The notes below the pieces were generated by a model that worked only from the letters and a program-made list of their open reading frames with translations, was not told the DNA's origin and made no database searches. A stretch of 8,836 bases of DNA. It comes from an uncultured Caulobacteraceae bacterium. GTDB taxonomy: Bacteria > Pseudomonadota > Alphaproteobacteria > Caulobacterales > Caulobacteraceae. The position numbers and the translations under genes are program-made. The stretch is taken from NCBI GenBank assembly GCA_903884915.1, contig CAISGS010000136.1, positions 1 through 8,836 of the forward strand, read 5' to 3'. Positions 6,384-8,836 of the stretch are shown here, piece by piece. How positions within the stretch are numbered: position 1 is the first letter of the stretch; each line of letters begins with the position of its first letter.

Positions 6384-6411
6384 ATTTACCCCTTTAGGAG
6401 ACCGCGCGTTC

Positions 6412-8097
6412 ATGGCGCTTAAAGTCGCGATCGTCGGTCGCCCAAACGTGGGCAAGTCCACGCTGTTTAATCGTCTGGCCGGAAAGAAGCTGGCCATCGT
6501 CGATGACCAGCCGGGGGTGACCCGCGACCGCCGTTTCGCCAAGGGCCGGATCGGCGACCTTGAACTGATCTTGATCGATACGGCTGGATTTGAAGATCTG
6601 ACCGATGAAAGCCTGGAATCGCGCATGCGGCGCCAGACCGAATTGGCGATTGAAGAATGCGACGTTGCCCTGTTCGTTATGGATGCCCGAGAGGGTGCAA
6701 CCCCTCTGGACGGCGTCTTTGCCGAGATCCTGCGCCGGACCAGCAAGGCCGTGATCCTTGCCGCCAATAAGGCCGAGGGCCGGGCAGGCGAGGCCGGTGC
6801 GCTTGAGGCCTTCCAGCTGGGCCTTGGCGAGCCGATCTCCATCTCCGCCGAACATGGCGAGGGCATGGCTGATCTCTATGCCGCCTTCCGCGTCGTTTCC
6901 GATCAACTGATCGAAGAGGATGACGAGGACGAGGACAGCGAAAAGCCAATCCGTATCGCCATTGTTGGCCGTCCCAATGCGGGCAAGTCGACCCTGGTCA
7001 ACCGCCTGATCGGTGAAGAGCGCCTGCTGACCGGACCCGAAGCCGGGATCACCCGCGATGCCATCCCGGTCGACTGGACCTTTGAGGGTCAACAGATCCG
7101 TCTGGTCGATACAGCAGGCCTGCGTCGCAAGGCGCGGATCCATGAAAAGCTGGAAAAGCTGTCTACGGGTGACACCATCCGGGCCATCACCTTTGCCGAG
7201 GTGGTTATTCTGGTCATGGACGCCACCCACCCGTTCGAAATCCAAGACCTCCAGATCGCCGACCTGATCGAGCGCGAGGGGCGGGGCCTCGTCTTCGCGC
7301 TGGCCAAATGGGACCTTGTTGAGGACCAGCAGGCGCAGTTGGCGGCCTTTAAGGAACATGCCGAGCGTATGTTGCCTCAGGTGCGCGGCACGCCGGTCAT
7401 TGCCCTGTCCGGTGAGACCGGTAAGGGCGTTGATCGCCTGATGCCGGCCGTGACCAAGGTCTATAAGGACTGGTCGACCAAGATTAAGACCCGCGACCTC
7501 AATGACTGGCTGCAGATGGCCATGCAGCGTCACTCGCCGCCTTCGGTCGGTGGGCGGCGGATCAAGCCGAAATATATGGCCCAGATCAAGGCGCGGCCTC
7601 CGACGTTCGTTCTGTTCTCGTCGCGAGCGGCAGAAATGCCCGAAAGCTATCGGCGCTATCTGGTCAACAGCCTGCGCGAAAGCTTCGACATCCCCGGCGT
7701 GCCCTTGCGGATCACCATCAAGTCGGGGGCAAACCCCTATGCCGATGGGGATGGCAAGCCGACGTCACGCGCGGGCTATAAGCCAAGCCGTGAGCGCGCC
7801 GCCAAGGCCGCTGCGTCGGTCGAGAAGGTCAAGGCTGCCGCCGAAGCCAAGGCGGCTCCTACGCCCGTCTTAGAGCTTGAGGCTGTTGAGGTCTCTGTTG
7901 CCTCTAAGGCGAAAGCCAAACCCAAGGGCACGGGAGGTGGGGTCAAGTCGCCCCGCGCCAAGGCACGTGCCCTGGCCAAGACCGCTTCCATCATCCGATC
8001 ACGCCCCGGCGGCGCACGGACCGGCCCAAAGCCGCCCAAGACCCGAACGGTCGCGCCTAAGAAGCCCGCAAAGCCTGCAGGGCCAAAGAAGCGTTAG
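6412..8097 (+). CDS. der: Ribosome biogenesis GTPase Der (EngA) with basic C-terminal extension
   Basis: Der is an essential GTPase with two G domains and a KH-like domain, needed for late maturation of the 50S subunit. Domain 1: P-loop GRPNVGKST (9-17), VTRDRR (36-41), DTAG (56-59), G4 motif NKAE (119-122). An acidic linker [10 protein letters not shown] (about 168-177) follows. Domain 2: P-loop GRPNAGKST (186-194), [15 protein letters not shown] (233-240), and at the G4 position AKWD (298-301) instead of the usual NKWD. The KH-like domain ends near residue 445 ([15 protein letters not shown]). Total length is 561 against about 440-490 in most bacteria. The extra 115 or so residues are low-complexity, rich in Ala, Lys, Pro and Arg, with a short acidic patch ([10 protein letters not shown]), and end in [10 protein letters not shown]; they are probably disordered and may bind rRNA. 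AGGAG lies 11 bases before the ATG. Long antisense frames over this gene are codon-bias shadows. Confidence 0.96.
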   Translation: MALKVAIVGRPNVGKSTLFNRLAGKKLAIVDDQPGVTRDRRFAKGRIGDLELILIDTAGFEDLTDESLESRMRRQTELAIEECDVALFVMDAREGATPLDGVFAEILRRTSKAVILAANKAEGRAGEAGALEAFQLGLGEPISISAEHGEGMADLYAAFRVVSDQLIEEDDEDEDSEKPIRIAIVGRPNAGKSTLVNRLIGEERLLTGPEAGITRDAIPVDWTFEGQQIRLVDTAGLRRKARIHEKLEKLSTGDTIRAITFAEVVILVMDATHPFEIQDLQIADLIEREGRGLVFALAKWDLVEDQQAQLAAFKEHAERMLPQVRGTPVIALSGETGKGVDRLMPAVTKVYKDWSTKIKTRDLNDWLQMAMQRHSPPSVGGRRIKPKYMAQIKARPPTFVLFSSRAAEMPESYRRYLVNSLRESFDIPGVPLRITIKSGANPYADGDGKPTSRAGYKPSRERAAKAAASVEKVKAAAEAKAAPTPVLELEAVEVSVASKAKAKPKGTGGGVKSPRAKARALAKTASIIRSRPGGARTGPKPPKTRTVAPKKPAKPAGPKKR

Positions 8098-8717
8098 GTC
8101 TTGTCAGCCAAACTGCCCGGGCGCGGCATCATATTGATGTCCGCTGTCTCGACCGCCATGGCGCGGATGGCGGGCAGGATGTCTTCGACGCGGGTCACGG
8201 ACCGATAGGCATCGGCAAAGGCGCGCGGCGTCAGTCGTTCCTCCATCGTGTGGGCGATCATGTGGAAGAAGGGCTGCCAATAGCCCTCCTGATCGAAAAA
8301 GATGATCGGCTTGCGATGCAGGTCGAGCCGTCTCCACGACAGGAGCTCGACCACCTCTTCCAAGGTGCCAATCCCGCCGGGAAGAACGACAAAGGCGTCG
8401 GACTGTTCGAACATGATCATCTTGCGTTCGTGCATCGAGGTCACGATCACGGTCTCAACCTCGTCATAGAGGATTTCACGGCTCCGCAAGAAGTCAGGCA
8501 TGATCCCTAGGACCTTGCCGCCGTGATCGTGGGCTGACTTGGCCGTCGCGCCCATCAGGCCCACCCCGCCGCCGCCATAGACCAGTCGCAGGCCCTCTTC
8601 GGCCAGGATCGCGCCAAATTGTGCTGCTGCGGCCAGAAAATCGGGATTGGCGGCGTTGGACGAACCGCAATAGACACAGACAGATGAAATGGATGAGGGA
8701 TTATCAGCGGCCGACAT
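8094..8717 (-). CDS. LOG family protein (TIGR00730-type Rossmann-fold nucleotide phosphoribohydrolase)
   Basis: A 207-residue protein of standard length for the family. It contains VCVYCGSS (13-20) at the first strand, [11 protein letters not shown] (46-56), the MHERKMIMF segment (95-103) with the active-site arginine, and PGGIGTLEE (113-121), the PGGxGTxxE signature that binds the nucleotide phosphate and supplies the catalytic glutamate. LOG proteins remove ribose 5'-phosphate from nucleoside monophosphates. In plants and some bacteria this releases active cytokinin from its riboside monophosphate; in most bacteria the physiological substrate (AMP or a related nucleotide) is less certain. 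Such proteins are often misnamed lysine decarboxylases. The start at 8717 has a GGGAG about 10 bases upstream. The gene converges on der: its TAA (8094-8096) overlaps the der TAG (8095-8097), leaving no room for a separate terminator. Confidence 0.95.
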   Translation of the reverse strand: MSAADNPSSISSVCVYCGSSNAANPDFLAAAAQFGAILAEEGLRLVYGGGGVGLMGATAKSAHDHGGKVLGIMPDFLRSREILYDEVETVIVTSMHERKMIMFEQSDAFVVLPGGIGTLEEVVELLSWRRLDLHRKPIIFFDQEGYWQPFFHMIAHTMEERLTPRAFADAYRSVTRVEDILPAIRAMAVETADINMMPRPGSLADKT

Positions 8718-8776
8718 ATGATCAGGTCTCCCAACCAGCCAAGCGATGGGCGTGCACCCTGCGCGGCTATGATCTG

Positions 8777-8807
8777 ATTATGTCCGGGTTTCGCGCGGAC
8801 ATTGCAA
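8777..8807 (-). promoter_or_regulatory. Possible LOG promoter with an inverted repeat in its spacer
   Basis: On the minus strand TTGCAA (8807-8802) and CATAAT (8782-8777) could be -35 and -10 elements separated by 19 bases, leading to the LOG gene about 60 bases away. The perfect inverted repeat ATGTCCG-N9-CGGACAT (8780-8802) fills the spacer. A dyad in a 19-base spacer is the arrangement used by MerR-type activators. Equally it could be a repressor operator, or a hairpin in the leader of a rightward gene possibly starting at 8818. Of the stretch 8718-8836 nothing else is called; an ATG at 8818 opens a frame (MKSLAE) that leaves the window. Confidence 0.35.
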
Positions 8808-8836
8808 GGCGTCCTTTATGAAGAGTTTAGCTGAGC

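Noticed and set aside
6364..6390. Rho-independent terminator after bamB
   Set aside because: The stem is strong but is not followed by a T run, and der follows closely with its own ribosome binding site.
6306..6866. 186-codon minus-strand frame over the bamB end and der start
   Set aside because: A Ser/Arg/Pro-rich composition typical of a shadow frame; it overlaps two secure genes.
6394..7533. 379-codon open frame on the minus strand opposite der
   Set aside because: It lies fully within der, whose motifs are unmistakable; the antisense frame is open because of GC-rich codon bias and its product resembles no family.

Overview
The window looks like a stretch of alphaproteobacterial chromosome. 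Base composition is GC-rich, genes are packed tightly, and the order panB - TPR anchor protein - bamB - der contains the widely conserved yfgM-bamB-der core. The long N-terminal region of the BamB homologue and the NKAE form of the first G4 motif in Der fit an alphaproteobacterium. Caulobacterales is my best guess from recollection of family sequences, not from a search. I see no insertion sequence, prophage, CRISPR array, rRNA or tRNA.

Left part, minus strand (1-1726): an enoyl-CoA hydratase/isomerase-superfamily gene (932-1726) is followed 79 bases downstream by a DUF2855 protein that resembles a degenerate medium-chain reductase and runs off the left edge. The hydratase-like protein lacks both glutamates of the classical hydratase active site. 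A divergent intergenic region (1727-1892) with a repeated CCTTGCAT octamer separates this pair from everything to its right.

Middle, plus strand (1893-3328): three small genes form a compact module. They are a DUF6249-like three-helix membrane protein, an ECF-type sigma factor, and a two-helix membrane protein overlapping the sigma gene by 8 bases. The last gene sits where an anti-sigma factor is usually found but resembles no anti-sigma family I know. This is the best candidate in the window for a poorly described system.

Right-middle, plus strand (3332-8097): panB (pantothenate/CoA synthesis) follows the module after only three bases and appears to start at a rare CTG codon. Next come a YfgM-like membrane-anchored TPR protein, BamB (outer-membrane protein assembly lipoprotein) and Der (double GTPase for 50S ribosome maturation) with an unusual basic C-terminal tail of about 115 residues. 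Seven plus-strand genes run with gaps of 25, -8, 3, 90, -4 and 63 bases, so one or two transcripts could cover all of them.

Right end, minus strand (8094-8717): a LOG-family nucleotide phosphoribohydrolase converges on der, and the two stop codons overlap. Its upstream region carries a perfect 7-base inverted repeat within a possible promoter with a 19-base spacer. A further plus-strand gene may begin at 8818 but only six codons are visible.
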